64,000 bases of DNA from Ceratotherium simum simum (taxonomy: Eukaryota; Chordata; Mammalia; Perissodactyla; Rhinocerotidae): NCBI RefSeq assembly GCF_000283155.1, contig NW_004454156.1, positions 40,311,635 through 40,375,634 of the forward strand, written 5' to 3'. How positions within the stretch are numbered: position 1 is the first letter of the stretch; each line of letters opens with the position of its first letter. A model generated the notes under the pieces. That model was not told where the DNA came from. It did not search any database and was given only the letters and a program-made list of their open reading frames with translations. Shown piece after piece: positions 1 through 10,890 of this stretch. The translations under genes were made by a program, and so were the position numbers.

Positions 1-1683
1 AAAAAAAAAAAAAAGAATACACACTAGCTTTCTATTACCTACTAAAGATGACCTCAATCAGTCTTGATTGCACCCTACTCCCCACAGCCCATGTTCAATG
101 TCAGCAAGGAGACAACCATGATCGAATGTTAATTCACTCTCGCAACTTACAGACAGAACTTTCCCCATCAGCACGGGGCAGCGGACTTCCTAATCAATGC
201 CACTTCTTCACTTGACAAGTAGGGTCCACTTGAGGGGCAGAGTATTTCCCCACTGATTATAACTGCAGTTTGGTATTCCAAGTCTTCTAAAGCAGCCCCA
301 AGTCTCTTCCTAAGTCTCTCATGCTCCTCTAACTGACCTCTTGCTGTCTCTTCCATTGCACCTTTGTACACATAATTTCCTACCCCTAGACCACCCTGCT
401 TTCTCTTCATCAATCTTTAATATCATGAGACCTCTGCAAGGAGTCAAGACCACAAAGACTACTATTGCATTTTTCCCACTGCCTCCTCTCCAAATAAATT
501 ACAGTATAAAGGTATACAAGAAAGTTTTCAGGCCATCTTTCAGATTCTTAATGAGAGTTACCATAAACTCAATCATAAACAGAGAAGAACAAACCGAGAT
601 AAGATGAGGCTGTCAGGGAGCTGGCTGGCCCACTCACACGCTAAATGATTCCTCCCACATATCAACCAGAATTAAATTCAAAATCAATAAAATGGCAAAC
701 TACGGTACATCACTGATCTTTATAGATGCTACTCAAGAGCCGCAAATGTGCACATAAAATACGCATATACTTCTTTTGGGGTCAAAATAACATAACATTC
801 TTCCTTGTTGGGTGCTATCACTCTAAAATCATACTTCCTTTTTTTCTGGATCCTTTCATCACTTATGTTACTATATCCCATATTCATAAGCTAAAGATTT
901 TAAAAACTACAATAATTTATATACGTACATGTGTCATCTAAATTCTCTTAATGCATTTTTGTCAACTGAATTATCTATAAAATATATAAACATTTAATAA
1001 TTACCTAATTTTCACGTTATTAAAAAATCAAAGCAAGATTCAGACAAGGAATATTACATAAATAGGACTTAGATTAAGCAAATTTCTCTATTTCCTACTA
1101 ATAAATCTCACTATTTATGGTCCCATTTTATGCCAAAAAAACCAAACAGATTGATAAAAATTTCTCTAAAATTTCTAAGAAGCAACATTCTAGTATTGGA
1201 TTATAACTTTTAAGGGTTAGCTCTGTTCTTACTCTAATTTAATCAAACATGCATGTTAAATTTTAGTTGAATTAAGAAGTACCTCACTCAGTATATATGC
1301 ACTCTAAGAAGACACAATTACATAAACATGTCGGAACCTTTCTTTCCATTGATGGTCTAGGCCATGCGTTGACTCCTTGAATTCTGTTTAAGCCCCTGAT
1401 TCCAGAAGTCCCACCGTTTTCTCTCACTATAATTTAAGTTCCATGAGAACAAAGAGTTTTGTCTGATTTGTTCTCTATTGTTTTCTGAGCATTCAGAATA
1501 GTACCAGTCATATAGTAGGTGCTCAATAAATATTTCTTGAATAAACGAATGCTATATTTCCTTAAACCAAATGATGAATAGACCTGTTACTGTATTGAAG
1601 TCTAAAAAACCTCACCCATATTCTAAAAGAAAATCATTTTGAGGGTAAAAAAAAGTAAGATTTGCAAACAATGAATAAATTAC
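1..1683 (-). other. LTBP1: LTBP1 intron (partial) downstream of the microexon
   Basis: This is the start of the intron that follows the 23-nt exon. It begins in gene order with a donor reading gtaatt. No further LTBP1 hinge or EGF exon is visible on the minus strand down to position 1. The segment opens with a 14-base A run at 1-14 that looks like the tail of a plus-strand retroposon lying mostly outside the window. An L2 end lies at 1400-1550. The rest is AT-rich sequence in which I recognise nothing. Confidence 0.8.
1400..1550 (+). repeat. L2 LINE 3' end
   Basis: The segment ends in the typical L2 signature: a 'gtaggtgctcaataaat' block followed by an attttt-type end with 'cttgaataaacgaatg'. 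Upstream text on a site-of-storage pattern (ccatgagaacaaagag) is also characteristic of L2 3' ends. It is old and diverged. Confidence 0.75.
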
Positions 1684-1706
1684 CTTCTCAGGGGGTACAG
1701 TTGCCA
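1684..1706 (-). CDS. LTBP1: LTBP1 microexon, hinge region (VATVPPEK)
   Basis: This 23-nt coding exon lies in the proline-rich, protease-sensitive hinge between the second 8-Cys domain and the EGF array. On the minus strand a long pyrimidine tract ending in ttttag precedes TGGCAACTGTACCCCCTGAG; the exon ends AAG before gtaatt. The first two bases complete the GTG valine codon begun by the preceding exon (phase 1), and the exon ends on a codon boundary. It encodes VATVPPEK, which matches the human LTBP1 text I recall (VATAPPEK) immediately after the AEPE end of the upstream exon. The donor lacks the usual G at +5, so it may be weak or regulated. At 23 nt it is easily missed by gene predictors. 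The exon that should follow lies beyond position 1. The exact fit of sequence, phase and splice sites makes the call strong. Confidence 0.9.
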
Positions 1707-3189
1707 CTAAAACCAGAAAAGAAAGAAGGACATTAGCACAAGACAATCCACCACATAATATTTCAATTTTTAAGAAGCAATAAAAGTCCAGTATCTCTCC
1801 ATATGGATTAAGAATCAAACTAAATCAAATGCAGAATTATGGTCATCTACCATTTTGGAGAATTTTACACATGACTGACAGGGAAGAAGTATCCATGCTA
1901 TGTCATTCCCCAAATAAAGGACCTCAGGGAGCAGATGTGATGAAGTTCTTTCCAACTCGCTCATTAACTAAAACAGTTCAAGAAGGCAATACTTTCTGGT
2001 GCATTATTTTATGCCTAACCTCAATTTTGTGGAACTTCCCATATCTTGGAAAACAAACATTTTCATTAATTGGTCACATATTTATCCATAGTTTGAAATG
2101 CTTTCTGATGTTAATGTTAAAAAAGCAAGCCACTTATTTCAATAAGAATGTGTGTTACATTCTTGATGCATACTAATCTTTAACGAAGCCCTGTGAGCAT
2201 TTTCAGGAAGACAAGCTAATTAAATTAAGAAAAAAAAAACTCACAAGCCAACTAGAGATTAGTTAGCATCGATATGTTTAACAAATTATATATTACACAA
2301 TCATAACATTATTGTGGGGTGGTAGTGGTGTGGTTATGTTTTTTATTTAGACAGACTTGTTTATTATTAATCAGTCCTTAGTATTAGTCTTCAAGCCTTT
2401 GGTCAACCTTCACTGGGATTTTTCTCGTGAGTCCAAGTCTCCATAAACATTAGTATACAGGTTTGGTAGGTACATTAACTTCTAAAAGCAATCAGGGCAC
2501 CAGCTTGCTACCACTGCTGCAATATTCTTATGGTTGGAAAAAGTCAACTAACCTTCCATTCTGCCTAACCCATCACCAAAAGAGTCTTGAGTCAGAATCT
2601 GGACCAGAGCCCATTTCTTCCTACCTATGCAGAGGACAAGTAGTTGCAAACATCTGGCCATGACACCCCAAGTGTATAAGGAGCAAAATGGTCAATACTG
2701 TCAATTCTAGATGAGGTCCTACCCGCTCTGCCTAACTAAGGAAAAAACTCAGCAAGTGAAAGAGTGGAATAAAATAGGCTAGAACACAGAAAGGTTCAGA
2801 GCCCTACAAAAAAAGACCTCTCTACCAGGAAGGAGGCCTTGCAAACTTCCGACTCTTGACTAACCTGGGCATCTTCTGTCCTCACAAAATCCATAAATGG
2901 GCACCCTGAATTCTGACCCAAGAATCAACTGTGAAGAGCCAACAGGAGCTTTATTAGAGCAAATATATATTCCATACCAATCTAAGATTTTTATTCCTTC
3001 TATCTGGGGTGAGAATTTTTCTGGTAACAAAGATATTCCAAGTTTGGATATGCTGGTTTATATAAAAAGATAGAGAGAGAGATACTCCCTCTTTCTGAAT
3101 GCAAGAGAGACAGTCAAAGTCAACTGTCGCTAGACTCCTTCTGGAGGTTAAGGCCTTAACCACTTCCCTAGAAAAATGTGCTCCTTGGT

Positions 3190-3335
3190 CCCATTATGTA
3201 CTCTTCGTATGACATCTGGCAGGTCATGCTCCCTCATTTGGTCTCAGGTTTCTCAGCAAGTAAATGAAAGGATTGCACTAAGTGATCTCCAAGATCCCTT
3301 GGATCGATTCTCCTATCTTTCTTCATTTTGCTTCC
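3190..3335 (+). repeat. MIR SINE, diverged
   Basis: The block carries the MIR-like run 'ctcatttggtctcaggtttctcagcaagtaaatg' in pieces (tctcaggtttctc, aagtaaatgaaagg) followed by 'gatctccaagatccct'. This order of motifs is that of a plus-strand MIR core and 3' region. Confidence 0.6.
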
Positions 3336-3589
3336 CATTATCCCTGACTGCCTGTTGGACTCTATTTCACGGAAGCTCAGTTCATGCTTTAACTGTTTTA
3401 AATCTGTGTATTCCACCTTATAAATATTTATTAAATGGCCTTCTAGACACAGAAATGAATTTGGGCCATTTCCTGAAGGATCTAAATCACTCCCCAGGAA
3501 TAAACACAAAAAGTAGCCCCCAAATAGCAAGACAATGTCCTGAGATTACCATGGAATATTGTTACCTGCTAGGCACATATTACTCTAGA

Positions 3590-3804
3590 GCAGTGGCTCT
3601 CACTCAGGGGCAATTTTACTCCCCAGAGAACATCTGGCAACACTGGACAACCTTTTTGGTTTTAACAAATGGATGAGGATGATGGTGCAACTAGCATCTA
3701 GATATTAGAAGCCAAGGATGTTGCTAAACATCCTACCACGCACAGCAGCCTCACACGTCAAAGAATTATCTCAAGATATCAATAGTGCTGGGGCTGAAAA
3801 ACCC
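3590..3804 (+). mobile_element. MER5A-type hAT DNA transposon relic
   Basis: It starts with cagtggctctcactcagg and ends with 'gctgaaaaaccctg', the two near-complementary ends of the MER5A family. The middle has 'ggatgttgctaaacatccta' and 'tcaatagtgc', both family signatures. Flanking 8-mers ctctagag and ttctagaa look like a decayed 8-bp target-site duplication, as expected for hAT elements. It is non-coding and non-autonomous. Confidence 0.85.
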
Positions 3805-3883
3805 TGTTCTAGAAAGGTATAAAAAGGGAAACCAAAGACACACAAGACATATGGCTAGGTCCACAATCCACTTCCATTCTCAC

Positions 3884-4102
3884 CTTCTGGCTCCGCCACT
3901 CCTGGCCCGTGTTCCCGGGAGATGGTCAGGGCCTCCACTGGCTCTTCCTTGGCTGGGAGAGGTGGAGGATGAGTAACAAGTTGAGTGTTCTTTGGCTTGA
4001 CAAATACAGGTCCTTTACCTACATGGTGATGGATTGGCCTGCGTCTATGAACGCCAGAAACCGTATAACCCATTCCACCAGGACAGATTTCCTTAAAAGC
4101 AG
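3884..4102 (-). CDS. LTBP1: LTBP1 exon: end of second 8-Cys domain and start of hinge
   Basis: This 219-nt exon has phase 1 at both ends. It is preceded by aaatctag and followed by gtgagaat on the minus strand. It encodes AAFKEICPGGMGY, which supplies the eighth cysteine (EIC) of the second 8-Cys (TB) domain. It then encodes a basic patch HRRRPIHHH and a proline-rich hinge ending HGPGVAEPE. 8-Cys domains are disulfide-bonded modules found only in LTBPs and fibrillins; the hinge is the flexible, protease-sensitive part of LTBP1 from which latent complexes can be released. Compared with the human protein as I recall it, the hinge reads TQLVTHPPP rather than TQPVAKSTHPPP, so three residues are absent here. 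Its length is a multiple of three, so skipping it would keep the frame but would remove a domain cysteine. Confidence 0.96.
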
Positions 4103-4330
4103 CTAGATTTGGGATGGGAAAATATTCCTTTTAAAAATCTAAAAGTGCAAACTTATACAGAGGAAAATATCATGATGAATATCTCTTAATAAATTATCAC
4201 TAATATAGTTACATTTAAAAACTTCAAAAACAGATGCAAAATGCTTGAATACTTAAACTTGCATGCTTACAGAAAAAACCCAACCCCTTCTTTTATTAAA
4301 CATTTCTCCAATCTGTTAATTCCTTAACAG

Positions 4331-4552
4331 AATTATATATAGCATATATAGAGCATATATATATATCATATTATATATATCAGCAACCAATTAGGAGATA
4401 TTATATATACATATTTTATATTTAGTAATATATATCACATTATATATTACATATATATGTAATATATGTAACAATTACATATATAAAATATATGTAATAT
4501 ATTAAGAGTTTTATATGTATAGAAGATACTGTATATATTATATATATATATC
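4331..4552. repeat. AT-rich simple repeat, (TA)n interrupted
   Basis: Long runs of tatata and atatatat are interrupted by short unique words, including 'cagcaaccaattaggag'. The block is followed by a short (GT)n at 4561-4573. It is likely length-variable. Confidence 0.9.
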
Positions 4553-5901
4553 TCTCATGGGGTGTGTGTGTGTAATATCAGCAAAAATCAGGTTTTCTTC
4601 TTTTCCTCCTGCTTTGGTGTAATTTCACTAGTTATTAACAAGGAACTCAGTAACATCTAAGTTAGATGACTAGAAAGAAGGTTAAAAAAGAAAAAGAGAT
4701 CACTACTCAGGGGGCTGAAATCTTCATAATTTGTTTCCAGCTGAAGAACCCAAAGGACTCAGCAAGAATGGAGTGTATCAGCTGACATGGCGAGGTTGGT
4801 TAAGAAGGATTGAAAAGTGGAAGTGTTTTTGAAGAGAGATTCTCAGGATAGTGAGAAGGAATCCAGGGAAGTAAGACATGTTAAAGAGATGATGAACAGA
4901 AATCAAGATAGAAGGGACATGCCAAATCAGAATGTAGTTATTTTCAAGGAAAGGGATGACAAGTGCGCCAAAGCCTGACATGACCACCTGGTCTAATTAT
5001 CCAGAGGACAAGGAGATATTCTGTGCCCCGGCACTGCTCTCCTTGCCAGGAAAGTAGTTTTGTACACTTAAAAAAAAGTAGACTGGGCACATGTGATTTG
5101 CCAACCTCCATTGCATAATCGCCAGAAATAAGTGAAGGGAAAGGCAAGGGAGGAAGGGAGGAAAGGCAGTGTGTGGCCTGAGGAAAAATCCACCTAATCC
5201 CTTTGGTGTTGGTGTTGGAGGCAAGTTATCAAATGTAGACACCAAGGAGCTTATAGTCAACTGTTTCTTTTCTACTTCAAAATTGAAAGTAAAATAAGTC
5301 ATTTCTCACTTCCACCAAATGAGAGATCTCCTATTGAATGTTCTGGACCTAAAATTAGTTCTCAATAAAAAGGAAACTCTAAAAGACTCCTTAAAGCATG
5401 CTAAACTATTGTTTTTCTAAGGATCACACATTAAATGGTGCAACCTCATTCTTCTGTTTAACTATGAAATACAATTCTTACTTGAAACAATAGATGTTTC
5501 CGGAAGAAAAGATGTTTTCCTATCAAATACTTGAAGTATTAATGAACTAAATATTATTTTTATGAAAATCACATATAACCAAAAATTGGTTAAGTGTAAA
5601 ACTTTTATCTTTAGTATTATTTTCAAATTTAGTTATTGTATTTTACGGAGAAGTCTCCCTGCCTTACACTGACCATCTTGATTTATGCTTCATGTAATGG
5701 TTACAAAGCTATCAAAATTAAACTTAAAGACAAATGAGTCTATGAATTAGAATGATCATTTATTTCATTGATCATCACTTTTTAATAAGGAGTAGGTCAG
5801 ATCCCCCAGGAGGATACTAGGGCCTTTTGCAGATGTCTAAAATTACCCAGTCTACCAAAATACCATAAACATTATACTATCTTCTGCTTTACCAGTTCTT
5901 T

Positions 5902-6120
5902 TTTTTTTTTTTTTTTTATAATTTTTTTTTATTTATTTTTTCCCCCAAAGCCCCAGTAGATAGTTGTATGTCATAGTTGCACAGCCTTCTAGTTGCTGTA
6001 TGTGGGATGCAGCCCCAGCATGGCCGGAGAAGCGGTGCGTCAGTACGCGCCCGGGATCCGAACCTGGGCCGCCAGCAGCAGAGCGCGCGCACTTAACCAC
6101 TAAGCCACCGTGCCGGCCCC
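5902..6120 (-). mobile_element. ERE SINE (tRNA-Ser-derived), minus orientation
   Basis: Read on the minus strand it begins ggggccggcacggtggctta, carries a B-box-like ggttcggatcccgggc and ends in a long A run (T run on the plus strand). The tRNA-derived head, the 'gtatgtcatagttgcac' body on the plus strand and the A-tail are the ERE structure. The 12-bp target-site duplication taccagttcttt is perfect at 5890-5901 and 6121-6132, so the insertion is fairly recent. Confidence 0.95.
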
Positions 6121-7095
6121 TACCAGTTCTTTCTGATCCTAACCATCAATAAAGGTGGACCATGACATTTAAATTTATATTTAAACCCTGTCTGTTACAG
6201 CGTAAGTTACAGCTTTACGACATTAAATGGCTCTGTGCGAGTTAATGCACTTCCCTAGGTGGGAAGCATCTTATCAAATAAGCAATTGAGTAGACTTCTT
6301 TATGGCCATCCCATGCTAGTGAAATTGGGGCCACTCCTCCTTTGATAATATCATACCCAGTATTTGCAGGGTATGTTTCTGCCTCTTCCATTTAACTCTA
6401 CTTGACTCTTCTTGAGAAGATGGTGACACCTTGGTAGAAGTAAAGCACTTAGAGAGATAAATTTACTCTTTCAGGGCATTAGGCAGTTATGCACCAAACT
6501 GAAGGATAAAGAATAATCAACTTCTTACTATTCAGCTCCCACCTAGGAGTTCAGAGGGGCTTTGGCTGGATCTGCCCTTGAGTTATTAATCTTCACAGCA
6601 TCAGTTCAGTCATGAATATAACTTCCTCCATTTCCAATTGGAGAAATTAAGCACAATGATCATAACAGAACCTGACAAGCACATGTTCAATCAATGAGCG
6701 AATGAGTCAACCTGCACAAAGTCTAGTTACTGCACAAGTGGTGAGTGGTCAATCATTAGGAAAGCGCAGGGTCCAACAGGGCCTTCTGGTCTCTCTCTTT
6801 ACTTTTAAACAGCAGACTTAGGGTTCCAGAAGCTAGGGATAAAACGTAGTGGCTTTTTTTAACATTCAAAAGGAAGTCTAACGTTACACAGAAATGGAAA
6901 AATCTCTTTGCATGTAATTTTTTCCACTGAGTCTACCTTGTACGTTCATGGTTTCTACAAAAGTGATAAAAACACATTGTATTATTAGAAACTAAAATTA
7001 AAGTCAGAAACTGAAAATAACCCAAGCTGCCAAAGTCATCCTGTGTTTTTGTGTGGCTGGGAATGAATATGAGCCTACAACTGAGCATGTCTTAC

Positions 7096-7263
7096 CTGTG
7101 CCTGGAAGGGGACATTTCTCACAGTGTGGGCCCCAGGCCTTGCCCACACTACAACAGCAGAGCTGCTTGGTGAGGTGAACAGACAGAGGGTGCATACACT
7201 GCCTTCCGGAACTGACAAGTCGGTAACAGGGCCCTTTCTCTTCAGAGACCACAGGGGTATCCG
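7096..7263 (-). CDS. LTBP1: LTBP1 exon: second 8-Cys domain (first seven cysteines)
   Basis: This 168-nt exon has phase 1 at both ends, with acceptor gcttcag and donor gtaaga on the minus strand. It encodes [17 protein letters not shown], then the 8-Cys core with the diagnostic triple cysteine in [13 protein letters not shown], and ends [10 protein letters not shown]. Cysteines visible are GPC, RQC, CCC, PHC and EKC; the eighth comes from the next exon (3884-4102). This domain is distinct from the LAP-binding 8-Cys domain, which lies further toward the C terminus and outside the window. Human LTBP1 as I recall it has PDPPVISEEKG here, so the lead-in differs at two positions while the domain core is unchanged. 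Skipping would preserve the frame but would destroy the domain. Confidence 0.97.
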
Positions 7264-7666
7264 CTGAAGCAGAGAGATAAGGCCTGATGTCACCCCAGAA
7301 ACAAAAACCAGATCGACTTTTCATGTAATAGCAAAATGAAACTTGAAGTCTGGATTAGAAACCATACTTGAGAATAAATCTATCTAGGTTTAGGGCATCA
7401 CCTTTCTCGATTTAGAGTAAGTTTACCAAATGAGTTTTAGAATCAGGGCACCAAATATCCCTATCCTTGTCTGGTCTCTTCTTTCATTTTAGCAAGCATT
7501 AGATCAGGTGCATGCGCATAAAGTGAAAAGAAACAATTTCAACCAAAATCCAGCTGCCCAGATAAACCTAGTCACCTATTATCAAAATCACTACCTCCTT
7601 CGTTTTCTTGTATTTAGTCATCATAGAGGTAGTTCTAGGGTAAAATTTGGTGAACAACCAGGCACT

Positions 7667-7734
7667 GTGGAAAATCGGAAACTGAACATTGTTGATGTTG
7701 GTGGAAAATCAGAAACCGAACTTCGTTGATGCTG
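7667..7734. repeat. 34-bp imperfect tandem duplication
   Basis: Two head-to-tail 34-nt units start gtggaaaatc at 7667 and 7701. They differ at five positions by direct comparison (about 85% identity). There is no known family link. Confidence 0.9.
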
Positions 7735-9684
7735 CAAGCCAGCTGTTCTCTCACTTTGAGGATAGTGAGAGCTTGCAGGGCCCCATCAAGTCTTGCCCTA
7801 GGCCAGTGAACAGCAAATGGAAGGCAAGGAGTGTCTTCTGACTTGCAATGCCACCCAAGGCCCCCGGTCCAGCCAGACAGCACACCAGGGAAGGAGAGGA
7901 TGTGCTCCAGCCCTCAGAAAATACTGCAAAAGCACACCTGTGTATATTCATCGAATACCTAAACCCTAATCCTGATTCTTCTACCAGTTGTAGATAAGAC
8001 TTCATTAATCTTCCTTAATCTAACAGGTAAAGACTACTGGGCACATAGAGCATAGAGCATGGTGTTTTTTTCCAGGACAGCTTCCAAAGCACTTCAAGTG
8101 GTGGTCTTCTGGGGAGTAAGAGAATCATTGGGTTACTGAGTCATCAATAAGTCAATTGTTGGTGAGTCTGGGTGCATCAGACCACATCCTAACTAAACAT
8201 TTTGCCTCACCCCATGTGCACATAAGAATAAGCAATTAACTAATAAAAAATCTCCTTCGGAGATGGAAGAAAACCAAGAAGGAAGCCATTGAAAAAGTCT
8301 AGCTTACATATCTAAATTTTACTGATGCTCTTATGATTCAAATTTTATTTGAAATACAACTATGTAGACCAAAAAGTGTTGATTTATGCCTCAGATTTCT
8401 AATAGGTGTGCCCTTTAAAACCGCCTCCATTTTAACATCTAAATTACCTGTTTTTATTTTATCATTTCAAATGACTCGCATGGCAATTCCATTTATTCCA
8501 TTACACATAAACCCAGGAACAATATGCTACCTAGAATGATGCAAGATTGGTGTTTCCATTGTCTGAGCATCTTTAACCACAGATTGGAAGGCTAGTTTTA
8601 AAGAATAATTCATTAGTATACTACATTTATTATTTAAAATATGGTACGCATAATTATACATTCTATTGAGTCATAAGGTTTCATGCTATACTAAAAAAAT
8701 ATTGCCAAAAGGTTTCTAAAGAATAGGCGGAAATGGGTATGGGATAGAGTACTGAGAAGCAATAACAAAGGGTGCTTATAGGTTCATATACGATAGTGGT
8801 TTTGCAAAGTGTATTTCTGGCAGGATGTGTTGCTAAGATTACGGTGAATAGATTCAGATACTCCATACAGAGGAGAAAACATTTCAGAGGCATTAAACCT
8901 ACTAGAAATGCCACATCAGTCAGTCAGGAAAACAAATCTTTCACTCTTGGCTACAGACAAGAGAGAAATCTTCAAAAGTAATATACACCTAGCTCTGTAC
9001 CCAAGTTTAATCTTCACCATATATCCAATGTTGATGGTGATTCAATTACAAACACAGTAAGAAGGTAAGATGCTGTGGTTCTCTTATTCGGGTTCCCTGA
9101 TGGTGTATTAAGCAACTTATACTTAATTATAGGGTTGTACAATAAACTCTGATTATACTTTCAAAGACATGCTGCTCTAATCAATTAAAATGTGAATGAT
9201 ACATATCATTAAGCAGATATAAATTAATCTGGTACTTAGAAGAAGTTGAAAAATATAGAAGACTTGAGAGGATAGGATATAGCTAACCTCCCCTACTAGT
9301 CTGTTTTCACTCCCCCTTCCCCTGAACACCTCCAATATCCTCACTCATTTCTTGGATGAAATTCTGCATTAGAGTTTCATCCCTTTAAAGCTTAAAATCC
9401 CTATGGCATGAGTGTTGGGATGCAGGTGTGGGGAGAGGTAAAGCTGTTATGAAGAGTCTGAGAGATGACTTTCTAGTGAAGTGAGAACCGCTAGGCACCC
9501 TTTTTGGGAAATGGGGCTATTAAAAATAAATTCTGGGAGATCCAAAAGAAAACAATGATTCTAGGGCCATTGCAGAATTAGACCATCTATTCCATAGTGT
9601 GGCAAGTGAGGCTAAATAGCAGCTCTCCTTAAATAAATGACTTGCTCCTGTCAATTCAGACCATTTTCCTCTTCCTGATTAAAG

Positions 9685-9925
9685 GCTCGGCTTGTGGAGT
9701 AAGCAAGATCCAGATTGAAATCTGGGCTCTACCACTTACAGACTGTGTGACTTTTGGAAAGATCCTTAACCTCTCCATGCCTCAATTTCCTCATTTCTAA
9801 AGTAGGGAGAATAGCAATACAAACCTCATAGAGATCTTGTATTATATTTGATCATCCATATAAAGTGCTTATCGCAGTACCTGGCCCTTACTAAGTGAGC
9901 AGTGAAGATTATGACATTACTGTCA
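9685..9925 (+). repeat. MIR SINE
   Basis: Near full-length MIR. It contains 'tctgggctctaccacttac', 'gtgtgacttttggaaag', 'cctcaatttcctcatttct' and a 3' part 'aagtgcttatcgcagtacc'. These are in the normal MIR order. Confidence 0.9.
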
Positions 9926-10293
9926 TGGTTTTTGTTGTTATGGTTATTATCTTGGAGCAAATAGTTTGCACAGATGTCTGTATAAGCTCCAGGTCATGAT
10001 GCTATGAGACCACCAAGTGAGCGAAGCTAGGGGCCTGAACTGAGATGGCCACAGAAGAGATGGAAAGAAAGGAAAAGGCATAAGATAGATTATGAAGATT
10101 TAATGACTTTCTTGTAGACCAAAGGAGATGACAGAGTCAAAGCTGACACAGGGGCTCCCGTCCTAACTGCCTGGGAGAACAGTGTCACCATGGACAAAAC
10201 TACCAAGTTAGGAAGGAAAGCCTGTTTCAGGGGAAAAGGAGAAGATCTAGGAGTAACTTACCCAATCAGCTTTGTAAAACAATGTTCTAGAAC

Positions 10294-10469
10294 CATGCTG
10301 TCCAATCCATTAGTCCCTAGCCACATATTGCTACGTTGATAATATTTAAATGAAATACAATTTAAAATTCCTCAGTCACACTAGCCACACGTGACTAGTG
10401 TCTACTACATCAGACAGTGCAGATAGAGGACATTTCCCTCATCAGAGAAAGTTCTATTGAACAGCACTG
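10294..10469. mobile_element. hAT-type MER element (MER33/MER58-like)
   Basis: The ends catgctgtccaat and 'ttgaacagcactg' form imperfect terminal inverted repeats. The inside has 'ctagccacatattgc' and 'agccacacgtgactagtg', typical of a small non-autonomous hAT family. Flanking tctagaac (10286-10293) and tctagccc (10471-10478) suggest an 8-bp target duplication. Confidence 0.8.
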
Positions 10470-10477
10470 ATCTAGCC

Positions 10478-10700
10478 CAAGAGTCAGCAAACTTTTTCTG
10501 TAAAGGGTGAGATAATAAATATTTTAGGATTTGTGGGCCATATGGTCTCTGTTGCAACTTCTCAGCTCTGCCACTGCAGTGTGAAAGCAGCTTCAGATAA
10601 TATGTAAATGAATAGGCATGGCTGTGTTCCAGTAAAGCTTTATCTACAAAAACAGACAGTGGGATGGATTTGGCCCATGGACTGTAGTTTGCCAACCTCG
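10478..10700. mobile_element. Second hAT-like MER element, inserted next to the first
   Basis: It runs from 'agtcagcaaactttttctg' to 'ctgtagtttgccaacctc', whose ends are complementary (gtcagcaaac/gtttgccaac). Internal 'tgggccatatggtctctgt' and 'aatgaataggcatggctgtg' match a common mammalian non-autonomous element. A second copy of the same family lies at 60543-60747. I do not give a family number. Confidence 0.8.
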
Positions 10701-10734
10701 ATCTAGAACCCTAAATTTGGAGGCACAAAACCAG

Positions 10735-10890
10735 TTTTAAGTCCCAATGTCAGTTACTAGCTGTATGATCTTGAGAAGTTACTTAAACTCTCCTAGCTTC
10801 AGTTTCCTAGTGTGTAAAATAAGAATAATATACATCTCATAAAGATGCTGGGGAAATTAAAAAGAAACGATGTACATAAATATGACTGGC
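10735..10890 (+). repeat. MIR SINE
   Basis: The MIR core motifs 'cagttactagctgtatgatc', 'gttacttaaactctcc' and 'cttcagtttcctagtgtg' occur in order, on the plus strand. Confidence 0.85.

Larger units (their letters stand above)
1707..3883 (-). other. LTBP1: LTBP1 intron, 2.2 kb
   Basis: This intron separates the hinge exon at 3884-4102 from the microexon. It contains a MIR at about 3190-3335 and a MER5A-type DNA transposon at 3590-3804. From 1707 to about 3190 I recognise no repeat or gene. An open frame at 1829-2176 on the plus strand has no recognisable protein similarity and low-complexity AT-rich context. Confidence 0.85.
4103..7095 (-). other. LTBP1: LTBP1 intron, 3.0 kb
   Basis: Contains an AT-repeat block at 4331-4552, an ERE SINE at 5902-6120, and a possible reverse MIR around 6600-6720 that is too diverged to assert. 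Between about 4570 and 5890 and between 6133 and 7095 I see no recognisable gene or repeat. Confidence 0.85.

Noticed and set aside
1829..2176. 115-residue plus-strand open frame
   Set aside because: No recognisable domain, no splice context and antisense to the LTBP1 intron; length is not remarkable for one frame in 64 kb.
3176..3676. 166-residue plus-strand open frame
   Set aside because: It reads through a MIR and into a MER5A element, so it is repeat-derived by chance.
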